Origin: an archaeon | GTDB taxonomy: Archaea; Nanobdellota; Nanobdellia; Pacearchaeales; GW2011-AR1 | Length of the DNA: 64,000 nucleotides | Assembly (NCBI GenBank): GCA_018653485.1 | Contig: JABHZE010000005.1 | Span: 43,996-107,995, forward strand | Direction of reading: 5' to 3' | Shown here: one piece after another, positions 1 through 7,847 of the stretch | How the letters are laid out: the number at the start of each line of letters is the position of its first letter | How positions within the stretch are numbered: the stretch's first letter is position 1 | Notes under the pieces: generated by a model | What the model saw: only the letters and a program-made list of their open reading frames with translations | Database searches by the model: none | What the model was told of the DNA's origin: nothing | Made by a program: the position numbers and the translations under genes

Positions 1-80
1 TCCAAAACCAAATCAGATTCTTCAATTATTCGGTTAATTACATCCCAATAAGGTTCATGATGTGTTGATTTCTTTACCAT
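1..80 (-). CDS. Probable YlqF/NOG-type circularly permuted GTPase, N-terminus only (cut by window edge)
   Basis: An ATG at 78-80 on the minus strand opens a frame that runs off the left edge. The 27 visible residues begin MVKKSTHHEPYWDVINRI and continue with EESDLVL. This wording (W-x-V-I-x-x-I-I-E-x-S-D-L-V-L) matches the segment before the G4-first core of circularly permuted GTPases of the YlqF/NOG family, which act in ribosome assembly. The nucleotide-binding motifs lie outside the window, so the family is an inference from a short match. Confidence 0.55.
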   Translation of the reverse strand, partial: MVKKSTHHEPYWDVINRIIEESDLVL

Positions 81-194
81 TTTTAATTAAATCAAAGAGA
101 GTTTTTATAGTTATTTGAAGATAATTTAATAAAATTCTTAGCAATTTCAAAAAAAGCTCATCACTCCCAGACTTCTAAAATCTACACATTTTCA

Positions 195-245
195 AAATAA
201 ACTAGAAATTTAAGTTAGCGAGAGCTTCTTAAATTTCCATAAAAT
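195..245. repeat. Intergenic hairpin element, copy 1 (9-bp stem, GNRA-type loop)
   Basis: AAATTTAAG at 206-214 pairs with CTTAAATTT at 228-236. The 13-base interior TTAGCGAGAGCTT folds further: AGC pairs with GCT around a GAGA tetraloop. A second copy lies at 56710-56765 with a different stem but the same layout, and both are followed by CCATAAAAT or CATAAAAT. The rest of the 271-bp gap (81-351) holds a G-rich tract at 265-280 and the promoter of the next gene. Confidence 0.55.
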
Positions 246-322
246 CTTTGCTTGACTACCTAAGGGCGGGTGGGAGGGTTAAAAAATAACAAGCAAACTA
301 TTTCCTCAAAACAAATTAAAGC

Positions 323-330
323 TTTATAAA
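323..330 (+). promoter_or_regulatory. TATA element of the RecJ-like gene
   Basis: TTTATAAA ends 21 bases before the ATG at 352, as expected for an archaeal leaderless message. Confidence 0.6.
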
Positions 331-351
331 CCATAAAAAACACCTAATACA

Positions 352-1998
352 ATGGGAAATAAACAAAAGAAAAACTTTCCAAAAAGAAGTAATAAACAAA
401 AGAAATTTGACAAAGGTAGCTTTGCAAAAAGGGAAAAACCAGAACCTGCAAAAGAAATGATTATCGCAGAAATTACATCAGAATTATCAAAACAATCAGT
501 ACAAGTAACAGGCCTTGTAGAAAGAATTGCTCAGACTGGTGGTCCAACTATTTTTGTAATATCTGATGGAACTGGGACACTTGCTTTAAAGGGATTTGAA
601 GGCCCTGGAGAAAGAGCACACCCTGAAATAGAGGAAGGAGATGTAATTAAATCAATAATTATTGTAGAAGAATTTAAAGGAGAATTAGAAGGAGATATTA
701 AAAAAATATCAAAACTTAGTGATAAGGAACATGAAACTTATCTTCAAAAAATATTAGATACTCAAAGGGATAGGGCAAAAATAGAACCTGTTCCATTCTT
801 AGTAAAAAGTCCTATTTTAGATAAATTAAAAGATTTATTTGAAAAAGCAGCTACTGAAATTAGATTAGCGATTTTTCAAAATAGGCCAATAATTGTGAGG
901 CATCATAATGATACTGATGGTTATAGTGCGGGATTTGCACTTGAGAGGGCAATTTTACCTTTAATTAATAAGGAACATAGTTCTGAAAAAGCTGGATGGG
1001 AATTTTTCTTAAGAGCTCCTTGTGCAGCACCATTTTATGAAATTGATGATTCAATTAGGGATGCAGCACAATCATTAAGAAATGTTGCAAAATTTTCAAA
1101 TAAAATGCCTTTAGTAATAATTGCAGATAATGGTTCAAGCCCAGAAGATTTATTAGGAATAAAACACGGGAAAGTTCATGGAATGGAATTTATTGTAGTT
1201 GACCACCATTATTCTGATGAAGATGTAATTAGTAAGGAAGTTTTAGTTCATATTAATCCATTTTTAGTTGGAGAAGATGGTGCGAGAATATCTGCAGGGA
1301 TGCTTTGTACAGAACTTGCAAGATTTATTAATCCTACTGAAAATATTGACCAGATTCCAGCAATGGCAGGATTAGCAGATAGAATTGATATAATGAATCC
1401 TGAGATAGTGGAAGACTATATTAAGATTGCAAAAAAACAAGGATATTCAAAAGAATTATTACATGATATTTCTACTGTTATTGATTTTGTTTCAGCTAAA
1501 GTTAGATTTATGGAAGTAAGAGAATATATGGAGGCTGTATTTGGAGAACCTAGAGAAAAACAAAAAGAATTAGTAGGACTTCTTGCACCACATATTAAGA
1601 AATTAGGAGCAAAGGGTTTAGCAATTTCTAAGGCTAATGCAGAAACAGAAGAAATTGGAAAAACAACATTGCAAACAATTGATATTGATCATACTTTCCC
1701 TGGATTTGGTTTTTACCCTAAACCTGGAATGTGTGTAGGAATGATTCATGATAATTTACAAGAAGAAAAAGGAGTTACAAATTTAGTTTCTGTTGGAATA
1801 ATGAATACTGCAATGACAATAAGAGCAACAGACGAAGCAAACTTTTCTGTTCATGAATTAATAAATACATTGAACAAAAAATTACCTAATGCATTTGTAG
1901 AAGGTGGCGGACATAAGAATGCAGGTTCAATTAATTTTATTCCTAGTAAACAAAAAGAAGTTTTTAGTGTTTTAAAGGATTTTATTAAAGGTAGATAA
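352..1998 (+). CDS. RecJ-like DHH-family phosphoesterase/exonuclease with OB fold
   Basis: A 548-residue archaeal RecJ/GAN-type protein. After a Lys-rich start (1-30), residues 40-120 look like an OB-fold nucleic-acid-binding domain. The DHH domain follows, with RHHNDTDG near residue 183, IIADNGS near 258 and VVDHH near 283, which supply the metal-binding Asp and His residues. The C-terminal DHHA1 region carries GGGHKNAGS near 520. The family hydrolyses single-stranded DNA or RNA from the 5' end and is linked to repair or replication (archaeal GAN binds the CMG complex). The length is typical. A TATA box just upstream supports this start and a leaderless message. Exact substrate cannot be told from sequence. 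Confidence 0.88.
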   Translation: MGNKQKKNFPKRSNKQKKFDKGSFAKREKPEPAKEMIIAEITSELSKQSVQVTGLVERIAQTGGPTIFVISDGTGTLALKGFEGPGERAHPEIEEGDVIKSIIIVEEFKGELEGDIKKISKLSDKEHETYLQKILDTQRDRAKIEPVPFLVKSPILDKLKDLFEKAATEIRLAIFQNRPIIVRHHNDTDGYSAGFALERAILPLINKEHSSEKAGWEFFLRAPCAAPFYEIDDSIRDAAQSLRNVAKFSNKMPLVIIADNGSSPEDLLGIKHGKVHGMEFIVVDHHYSDEDVISKEVLVHINPFLVGEDGARISAGMLCTELARFINPTENIDQIPAMAGLADRIDIMNPEIVEDYIKIAKKQGYSKELLHDISTVIDFVSAKVRFMEVREYMEAVFGEPREKQKELVGLLAPHIKKLGAKGLAISKANAETEEIGKTTLQTIDIDHTFPGFGFYPKPGMCVGMIHDNLQEEKGVTNLVSVGIMNTAMTIRATDEANFSVHELINTLNKKLPNAFVEGGGHKNAGSINFIPSKQKEVFSVLKDFIKGR

Positions 1999-2004
1999 GA
2001 TTAT

Positions 2005-2760
2005 TTATTTTCTAAAATTCTTAATTAATTTTATTGCATCTGCTTCCCAATTATCAAATACATATGAATAACCTTGTTTTCTAAATGTTTTTTCTATTAT
2101 TCTAAATAATTTTTGTTGAATTTTAATATCAGCATCTTTAAGAATTCTTAAAATTATTTTTATTAATTCATTTGATTTCATTGGAAAATTTTTTAAAGGA
2201 TATTCTTTTAATTCCCATTCAAGATATTTATAATAAGGAGTTATTCTTCCATCTAATCCAAAAATTATATCAAGACAAATATGAATTGAACGAGAAGCCT
2301 CTAATCTTGCTCCAATAGGATTTCCATCCCTAAAACATTTTAAAGAACGATATAAATAATTAATATATCCATCTAAATGTCCTGAAACAAAATCTTTTAT
2401 TTTTTCTTTTGGAATTTTCCCTTTTTCATTAATTAATTTTTGAATTTCTCCTGTTTTATCTATAATAGCCTTAACATGGGTAAAACTTGCCCTATCCCAT
2501 TCAAATGAACTTCCAATCTCGGCATATTTTCTAAAGTCAGAAATTGAAAATATTGCAAAATAATAAAGAGGAGTTATTTTATTTTTATATTTAGCCTTAT
2601 ATTCAGAGGCAACTTTGTCCTTAACAATAACCTGAATATCATAATCAGAAAATTTTGTTTCTCTACTTTTCCCTCTAGAACCTCCTAGGAAAAATCCAAT
2701 TACATTCGAGTCATTTTCTGCTTCTTCAATAAATTCATTAAAAATTTTATCTTGTTTCAT
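2005..2760 (-). CDS. Nucleotidyltransferase-domain protein (aminoglycoside adenylyltransferase-like)
   Basis: A 251-residue protein with the polymerase-beta nucleotidyltransferase signature GGSRGKSRETKFSDYDIQV near residues 26-44: Gly-Ser followed by D-x-D for metal and nucleotide binding. The C-terminal half is helical and resembles the substrate-binding part of kanamycin- or streptomycin-type adenylyltransferases. The start ATG overlaps the stop of the acetyltransferase gene at 2757 by four bases, so the two are translated together. A small-molecule modifying role is inferred; the substrate is unknown. Confidence 0.75.
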   Translation of the reverse strand: MKQDKIFNEFIEEAENDSNVIGFFLGGSRGKSRETKFSDYDIQVIVKDKVASEYKAKYKNKITPLYYFAIFSISDFRKYAEIGSSFEWDRASFTHVKAIIDKTGEIQKLINEKGKIPKEKIKDFVSGHLDGYINYLYRSLKCFRDGNPIGARLEASRSIHICLDIIFGLDGRITPYYKYLEWELKEYPLKNFPMKSNELIKIILRILKDADIKIQQKLFRIIEKTFRKQGYSYVFDNWEADAIKLIKNFRK

Positions 2761-3269
2761 TTTACCCTCGCATATAAAAATTCATCAAAATATTTTCTAT
2801 ATTTAAATCCATTTTTCTTTTGAATTCCTTCAAGTTTAAATCCTGCTTTTTCTAAAACTCTTGCAGAAGCTTTATTTTCAAACTTAACATTCCCATAAAT
2901 TCTTCTTAATTTATATTTTTTAAAACCATATTTTACTATCTCCTTAATTGCCTCTGTTGTAATCCCCTTCCCACGATAATCTTTTCCAATAAAATATCCT
3001 ATTTTTGCCTTTAATTGAGGAATTATTTCCCATAATCCAATCATACCTGTAGCTTCTCCATCTATATCAATAACAAAAATATCAGTATTTTCTTTTTTAT
3101 TATCAAGAATTAATTTATTTAAATCCTTTTTTGCCTGATTTAAGGTTAAAGGATATTTTGGACCAAACATATTTTTAGCAATAGTTTTATCATTTTTATT
3201 CTTATGAAATGATTTTAAATCACTTTTTGTTGGTCTTCGTAATTTATATTTTATTTTCATTTTATTCAT
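2757..3269 (-). CDS. GNAT-family N-acetyltransferase (RimJ/RimL-like)
   Basis: A 170-residue GNAT protein. Motif A is visible as IGYFIGKDYRGKGITTEAI near residues 90-108, with R-G-K-G-I binding acetyl-CoA, followed by GFKKYKLRRIYGNV and NKASARVLEKAGF, typical of the RimJ/RimL subgroup that acetylates protein N-termini or small amines. A TATA-like TTATATAAATG 25-30 bases upstream supports ATG at 3269; a second ATG lies three codons in. It is first in a two-gene operon with the nucleotidyltransferase, an arrangement seen in drug-modifying gene pairs, but function here is inferred. Confidence 0.82.
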   Translation of the reverse strand: MNKMKIKYKLRRPTKSDLKSFHKNKNDKTIAKNMFGPKYPLTLNQAKKDLNKLILDNKKENTDIFVIDIDGEATGMIGLWEIIPQLKAKIGYFIGKDYRGKGITTEAIKEIVKYGFKKYKLRRIYGNVKFENKASARVLEKAGFKLEGIQKKNGFKYRKYFDEFLYARVK

Positions 3270-3311
3270 TTATTCATTAAACCTTTTATCATTTATATAA
3301 TTAATTAAAAA

Positions 3312-3713
3312 TTAAATTAATCCCCATTCTTTACTTACTATCTGAGTTGAAATTCTTTCTTTCATTGTATCAATCATATTAGCTCTTTGATAGCATTCCC
3401 TTCTTCTAAAGGAATTTTTTGCCCTATCTAATTCATGATTTAAGTCCATACTGATAAAAGTATCTAAACAATCCTTTAATTGATAAATTTCTTCTTTCTT
3501 AGAATAATCTTCTGATTTAAGAACTTCTTGCGATTTTTTATAACTTTTAATTAATTGTCTTAATTTAGCATTATCAGGATAAATCACTCTTTGAGATGGA
3601 GCCATAGAAAGATCATCTTCCCAATCATATTCATCATCTGCAGACAAAGCTACAACTGGAATTTCTTCTGGTTCCCTCATACTTTCATATATTTTTCTTG
3701 TTCTTTCTTCCAT
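3312..3713 (-). CDS. Hypothetical acidic/helical protein
   Basis: 133 residues with no recognisable domain. The first half is acidic (DDEYDWEDD near residues 26-34). The second half is helical with regularly spaced charged residues and two Cys. It is transcribed divergently from the Lrp-type regulator at 3832 and may share its control region. Function unknown. Confidence 0.6.
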   Translation of the reverse strand: MEERTRKIYESMREPEEIPVVALSADDEYDWEDDLSMAPSQRVIYPDNAKLRQLIKSYKKSQEVLKSEDYSKKEEIYQLKDCLDTFISMDLNHELDRAKNSFRRRECYQRANMIDTMKERISTQIVSKEWGLI

Positions 3714-3800
3714 TTTATTTTCCTTTGTTTTACTGTATAGTAGTAATACCCAAAAAGAGATAATTAAAACCTTTTATACTATTTTTTGACAAAACCAAAA

Positions 3801-3812
3801 GATATATAAATA
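3801..3812 (+). promoter_or_regulatory. TATA element of the tandem Lrp regulator gene
   Basis: GATATATAAATA lies about 20-30 bases before the ATG at 3832, consistent with a leaderless message. Confidence 0.55.
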
Positions 3813-3831
3813 ATATTAAGCTAAGTTAAAT

Positions 3832-4806
3832 ATGGAGAATGAAATACTTGATTTAGACCTAAAAGACAAAAAGATACTTTTTGAATTAGATAAGAACTCA
3901 AGAATAAGTATTACAGAACTTGCAAGAAAAGTTGGAGTAAGTAAACAAGTTTGTCAATATAGGTTAAGCAATTTAGAAAATAATAAAATTATTTTAAATT
4001 ACCATACTGTTCCTGCAACATATAGATTTGGCAAGATTGCATATAAGGTATATTTGAAATTACATGATATTAATGAAAAAAAACATCAAGAAATTATTAA
4101 TTTTCTACTAAAAAATAAAGATGTTTTTTGGATAGGGGAATGTCATGGAAAATGGGATTTAATTTTTGGGATTTGGGCTAAAGATATGGAAGAATTCTTT
4201 AATGCACATGATAAAATTCTTGATAAATTTAGTAAATTTATTCAAGAAAAAGAACTATCTGTTTCAAGAGAAAATATCCAATATAATAGAAAATGGTTAT
4301 TTTCTAATCCAAACGAAGAGAGAAAAATGTTTAATTTTGGAGAAAAAGAAGAACCTATTAAGCTAAATGATATAGATTTAAAAATAATTGAGATACTTGT
4401 TAGTAATTCAAGAACTAGAATTATTGATATTGCAGAAAAATTAAATATTACTGCAGAGGTTGCAAGCTATAGAATTAAACAATTAGAAAAAAAATATTTA
4501 ATCAAAGGTTACAAGTGTTTATTTAATACAAAAAAACTAGGTTATTCAACAAACAAAGCTTTTGTTTATTTTAAAAATATAACAGAACAAAGAAGAAAAG
4601 AGTTTTTAGATTATTGTAAAAATCATAAAAACATAATCAATATTGTAATAACTTTTGCACCATGGGATTTAGAAATTATGTTTGAAACTAAAAATTATGA
4701 AGAATATTTTAAAATAATGGAAGAAATAAAAAACAAATTCTCAGATATAATCAAATTTTATGAAAGTATTTTAATAAATAAGGAACCTAAACAGATTTTT
4801 GCTTGA
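3832..4806 (+). CDS. Tandem Lrp/AsnC-family transcriptional regulator
   Basis: The 324-residue protein is a head-to-tail duplication of an Lrp/AsnC unit. Unit one has a winged helix at residues 5-60 (LDLKDKKILFELDKNSRIS, then ITELARKVGVSKQVCQYRL) and a ligand-binding-like domain to about 155. Unit two repeats this from about 175 (INDIDLKIIEILVSNSRTR; IIDIAEKLNITAEVASYRI). Ordinary Lrp proteins carry one unit of about 150 residues and dimerise; fused pairs occur in archaea. It probably binds DNA in response to an amino acid or related ligand. The target may be the divergent gene at 3312-3713 or itself. Confidence 0.85.
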   Translation: MENEILDLDLKDKKILFELDKNSRISITELARKVGVSKQVCQYRLSNLENNKIILNYHTVPATYRFGKIAYKVYLKLHDINEKKHQEIINFLLKNKDVFWIGECHGKWDLIFGIWAKDMEEFFNAHDKILDKFSKFIQEKELSVSRENIQYNRKWLFSNPNEERKMFNFGEKEEPIKLNDIDLKIIEILVSNSRTRIIDIAEKLNITAEVASYRIKQLEKKYLIKGYKCLFNTKKLGYSTNKAFVYFKNITEQRRKEFLDYCKNHKNIINIVITFAPWDLEIMFETKNYEEYFKIMEEIKNKFSDIIKFYESILINKEPKQIFA

Positions 4807-4884
4807 TACTATACCTACACTTCTCTTGAATTTTGTTTGCTCATTAAATTCTTGTCTCAAAAATCAAAGATTTTCTCAATCACC

Positions 4885-4945
4885 TAACAGCGGTTCAAAG
4901 GAGTTCCGTTTCACTCCACTCCAAATTTAAATCTGAGCCGCCACC
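4885..4945. other. GC-rich foldable intergenic island A
   Basis: In a 200-bp A+T-rich gap, GCGGTTCA (4890-4897) can pair with TGAGCCGC (4934-4941, one G-U), enclosing GGAGT (4900-4904) and ACTCC (4918-4922). The inner part resembles island B at 5805-5925: read on the minus strand, both contain TGGA(A/G)TGAAA flanked by a GC stem. Confidence 0.4.
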
Positions 4946-4976
4946 CAAAAAGAAAATTCTCTAAATCTCCTAGGAA

Positions 4977-4988
4977 GATATATAAATA
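4977..4988 (+). promoter_or_regulatory. TATA element of the reductase-like gene
   Basis: GATATATAAATA sits 20-30 bases before the ATG at 5008. Confidence 0.55.
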
Positions 4989-5007
4989 AAAAATAACTAT
5001 CAATTTT

Positions 5008-5772
5008 ATGTTTATCACTAATACTATTCTAAATCTACTTGTACTTATTTGGTCAGTAATTGGAGTAATAATATTCTTCACCCTATTAAAAATAAAAGCA
5101 CCTTATGGAAGATTTTCAAAAAAGGGATGGGGAAAACTATTTGAATCAAGAATTGGATTTTTGCTCATGGAATTTATGGGTTCTGTTTTCTTTCTAGTAT
5201 TATTTGTAATTTATTCAATAAAACTGAATAAGATTAACCTTATTTTAGTTATTATTTTTATTCTCTGGCAATTTGCATATGTTTACAGGGGTTTTATTTA
5301 CCCTTTCTTTCGAAAAAAAGGTAAAAAAATCCCTTTATCAATCATTTTTATGGCAATGATATTTAATTCCATAAACTCTTTCTTAATTGTTACATCAATA
5401 TTTCTATCAATTAATCAATACACCCAAGGTTGGTTATTTGATATTAGATTTATCTCAGGATTAAGCCTTTTCATAATCGGTTACTATGCTAATGTTAAAT
5501 CAGATATTATCCTTAGAAAACTTAGAGAAAACAAAAAAGATGAAATCCCCAGAGGATTTTTGTTTAATTACGTTTCATCACCTCATTATTTTAGTGAGAT
5601 AATCAAATGGATAGGATTTGCATTATTAATCTGGACTTGGGCAGGATTATCTTTTGTTATTTGGACATGTGCAAATTTAATACCCAGAGCAATTGCTCAC
5701 CATAAATGGTATCATAAAAATTTAAAAAATTATCCCAAGAATAGAACTATATTAATTCCTAAAATATTTTAA
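5008..5772 (+). CDS. Steroid 5-alpha-reductase-like membrane enzyme
   Basis: A 254-residue polytopic membrane protein with about six hydrophobic segments. The C-terminal third shows the steroid 5-alpha-reductase signature: FNYVSSPHYFSEIIKWIGFA near residues 187-206, then NLIPRAIAHHKWYHKNLKNY. These residues bind NADPH and the enone in DET2/SRD5A and polyprenol reductases. In archaea a polyprenol or isoprenoid lipid is the likelier substrate than a steroid; this is inference. It is a single-gene unit flanked on both sides by GC-rich foldable islands. Confidence 0.78.
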   Translation: MFITNTILNLLVLIWSVIGVIIFFTLLKIKAPYGRFSKKGWGKLFESRIGFLLMEFMGSVFFLVLFVIYSIKLNKINLILVIIFILWQFAYVYRGFIYPFFRKKGKKIPLSIIFMAMIFNSINSFLIVTSIFLSINQYTQGWLFDIRFISGLSLFIIGYYANVKSDIILRKLRENKKDEIPRGFLFNYVSSPHYFSEIIKWIGFALLIWTWAGLSFVIWTCANLIPRAIAHHKWYHKNLKNYPKNRTILIPKIF

Positions 5773-5804
5773 TTAATAACTAACTAACGAATTTTCTCCC
5801 ACCT

Positions 5805-5925
5805 TCAGATTTAAACTCGCGAGGTCATTTCATTCCACTCGCGCCACGCCTTGCAGGCTCTCATCACAATATCCTTTGTTCTTCAGGTCTTTGAACAGCG
5901 GTTAAACTCAATTAAAATTGCTTTT
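5805..5925. other. GC-rich foldable intergenic island B
   Basis: GCGAG (5819-5823) pairs with CTCGC (5838-5842) around an interior related to island A, and AACAGCGGTT at 5894-5903 repeats a string found in island A at 4886-4895. The two islands flank the reductase-like gene. No gene is seen in this gap. Confidence 0.35.
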
Positions 5926-5951
5926 TACTGCCCAAGATAAGAAAGGAATTC

Positions 5952-6464
5952 CTAAGAATTAGATTTCACGTTTTTATGTTCAAGCGAGCCATCATAATCT
6001 TTAAATTTGAATTTTATTGTTTTAATTTTTCTGTTCTTATAATTTTTTTTAAATACAGCAAAATCCAAATGAGGTGCAGAAGACCATCCAGTATTACCTG
6101 ATAATCCAATTACTTGTCCTTGCTTCACTTTATCCCTAATCTTCACAAAAGATCCTTTATTTTTTAAGTGAGCATAAGAAGCATAAGTTCCATCACTATG
6201 TTTAATTTCAATTTCATTCATATGGTTTTTGTATGCTTCTTCTCCTTTTTCAGAGTCTTTTCCAGCATAATTTTTCTTACCTATATCTTTAATTTTTGTT
6301 ATTTCCCCTCCACGTGAAGCAAGTAATTCTGTTCCTTCTGGTAATAAAAAATCTATAGAATAAGTCATATCTTCTTGGTCTTCTGGCCAATCACGATGGC
6401 TTATTCCATGAAATCCTTGTCCAATTTTTATTGGTCTCTTTTTGAATGGAATTATATAAGTCAT
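5952..6464 (-). CDS. M23-family peptidase-like protein with altered metal site
   Basis: 170 residues with the lysostaphin/M23 fold: YSIDFLLPEGTELLASRGG near 35-53, HSDGTYASYAHLKNKGS near 88-105, VKQGQVIGLSGNTGWSSAPH near 113-132. M23 enzymes normally bind zinc through HxxxD and HxH. Here the first His position is Thr (TYSID) and the HxH is HLD, so only one canonical His of the pair remains, besides the YAHL His. The protein may be inactive or use another geometry. There is no signal peptide, and archaea of this type are not expected to make peptidoglycan, so a binding role is possible. Confidence 0.75.
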   Translation of the reverse strand: MTYIIPFKKRPIKIGQGFHGISHRDWPEDQEDMTYSIDFLLPEGTELLASRGGEITKIKDIGKKNYAGKDSEKGEEAYKNHMNEIEIKHSDGTYASYAHLKNKGSFVKIRDKVKQGQVIGLSGNTGWSSAPHLDFAVFKKNYKNRKIKTIKFKFKDYDGSLEHKNVKSNS

Positions 6465-6554
6465 TATGTTACAATAAAAATCTCTATGTTTATTAAATTA
6501 TCGTGCACCTTAAAAACATTAATTTAAAGGATTTTATTAAGGGTCGGTAGAGTT

Positions 6555-6674
6555 TTATATTTGATTAACCCATTCCCAAAAAGGAGGATAAGTAAATAAT
6601 ATAAGTAAAAATATTAATAAAGCCATTAGAAAATAAGGCCAACTTTCCTGTATAAATCTTTTAATTTTCCCCAT
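6555..6674 (-). CDS. Small single-span membrane protein (39 aa)
   Basis: The minus-strand frame reads MGKIKRFIQESWPYF followed by a hydrophobic segment and FTYPPFWEWVNQI. GAGGGA lies about eight bases before its ATG, a good ribosome binding site. It starts one base after the stop of the small membrane protein gene at 6676-6867, so the two form a unit. Function unknown. Confidence 0.55.
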   Translation of the reverse strand: MGKIKRFIQESWPYFLMALLIFLLILFTYPPFWEWVNQI

Positions 6675-6675
6675 T

Positions 6676-6867
6676 TTAATAATCCCTCTTTATTAAATAT
6701 AAAAATATAAGAATTATATCTATATAAATTATTCCTGTTAAAATTATTTGGAGAAAGCGCATTTCTATCATTATAAATAAGTAATAAATTATAGCAAATA
6801 ATACTCCTATTGAAGTTATAAATGTTAAGAGCGCTGTTGAGATTGCAGAGAGTTTTAGATAATCCAT
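6676..6867 (-). CDS. Small two-span membrane protein (63 aa)
   Basis: 63 mostly hydrophobic residues with two predicted membrane segments (about 8-32 and 38-58) and a charged KRDY end. It is the first gene of a two-gene unit with the 39-residue protein just downstream. No family recognised. Confidence 0.5.
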   Translation of the reverse strand: MDYLKLSAISTALLTFITSIGVLFAIIYYLFIMIEMRFLQIILTGIIYIDIILIFLYLIKRDY

Positions 6868-6928
6868 AACATCACCAACAAATCAATATTTTAATAACTT
6901 ACCAACCCCTCCCCCAATATTGATAAAA

Positions 6929-6936
6929 CTTAAAAA
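6929..6936 (+). promoter_or_regulatory. TATA element of the gene at 6958
   Basis: CTTAAAAA ends 21 bases before the ATG at 6958. Confidence 0.45.
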
Positions 6937-6957
6937 CCAATTATTCTAAACAATTTC

Positions 6958-7218
6958 ATGAAATTCACTATTTACAATCCCAAAACAAGAACTAATGAAG
7001 ATTACACTCCAAAACCCAATGATGTAGTAGAAATAAAAACAAGATGCCCCCTCTACCCATCCCCTATTTTAGGATATGTTCAATCAAACACAGACAATCA
7101 ACTAACCCTCGCAGACCAAAGCTCAATACATCCTTCATCAAGAACCCCGAAAACTCAAACATTCAAACAAGAAGATATTTTTATGATAACAAAGTTTGAA
7201 CAAGTTTTTAGGAGTTGA
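6958..7218 (+). CDS. Hypothetical protein (86 aa)
   Basis: 86 residues, probably beta-rich, beginning MKFTIYNPKTRTNEDYTPKP. Residues 20-60 (DVVEIKTRCPLYPSPILGYV, DNQLTLADQSS) resemble a small barrel such as an SH3- or Sm-like fold, but no family is certain. It has its own leaderless promoter. Confidence 0.5.
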   Translation: MKFTIYNPKTRTNEDYTPKPNDVVEIKTRCPLYPSPILGYVQSNTDNQLTLADQSSIHPSSRTPKTQTFKQEDIFMITKFEQVFRS

Positions 7219-7256
7219 ATATAGATTTTTAAATTATATCAAATAAATATAATAAT

Positions 7257-7266
7257 CCTTATAAAC
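7257..7266 (+). promoter_or_regulatory. TATA element of the gene at 7287
   Basis: CCTTATAAAC lies 20-30 bases before the ATG at 7287. Confidence 0.5.
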
Positions 7267-7286
7267 AGAAAATTGCATTCAAAATT

Positions 7287-7697
7287 ATGTATACATATTC
7301 TTATAGACATATTCAACAAGGAAATAGTATTGATGGTGAAAATTGTATAAATAAAACGATTCTTGAAGCAGAATTTTTATTTGGGAATGAGACTGCTCCT
7401 ATGAATATTGAAATGGTTCATGCAAGATGTGGTAGATGTTCTTCAGATATCCTTCCTTGTAGTATGACTCAATATTTACATAATCCAGAAAACCTGAATC
7501 CTGTTACTAGTTTTAGTTCAAAGGTAAAAGAATATCATGGGAAAAAGACGCAAGTTCAAATAACGCCATTAAAATCTCAACTAGGATTTAAATTTGCACA
7601 AACTGGGGAAGGTCATTTTCCTCTTGAAAAAATGGTTGATTTAGAAGCATTAAATCGTTTTGTTTTAACTGGAGAATATACTCTTAAAGATTTGTAA
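7287..7697 (+). CDS. Hypothetical protein with CGRC motif (136 aa)
   Basis: 136 residues. HARCGRCSSDILPC near residues 46-59 holds three Cys that could bind a metal, but only a single CxxC is seen. No domain was recognised. It stands alone with its own promoter. Confidence 0.5.
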   Translation: MYTYSYRHIQQGNSIDGENCINKTILEAEFLFGNETAPMNIEMVHARCGRCSSDILPCSMTQYLHNPENLNPVTSFSSKVKEYHGKKTQVQITPLKSQLGFKFAQTGEGHFPLEKMVDLEALNRFVLTGEYTLKDL

Positions 7698-7816
7698 AAT
7701 TACAAGCTCAAAAATTACTTCTTTAATCAACATCACTCCTCAACTCCTAAAATAATTTAACAATTATTAATTTTCAGCAGTCAACCCACTTCTCCAAAAT
7801 ATACATTCAACCAACA

Positions 7817-7826
7817 CCTTTAAAAC
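7817..7826 (+). promoter_or_regulatory. TATA element of the U32 peptidase gene
   Basis: CCTTTAAAAC lies 21-31 bases before the ATG at 7848. Confidence 0.55.
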
Positions 7827-7847
7827 TAGACCCTTATTCATCCCATC

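Noticed and set aside
2005..3269. Toxin-antitoxin pair (nucleotidyltransferase plus partner)
   Set aside because: The nucleotidyltransferase is 251 residues with a full substrate domain and the partner is a clear GNAT enzyme, not a HEPN or antitoxin protein.
4885..4945. tRNA-like sequence (GGTTCAAAGG)
   Set aside because: It lacks acceptor and anticodon arms; the T-loop-like string is part of a different fold.
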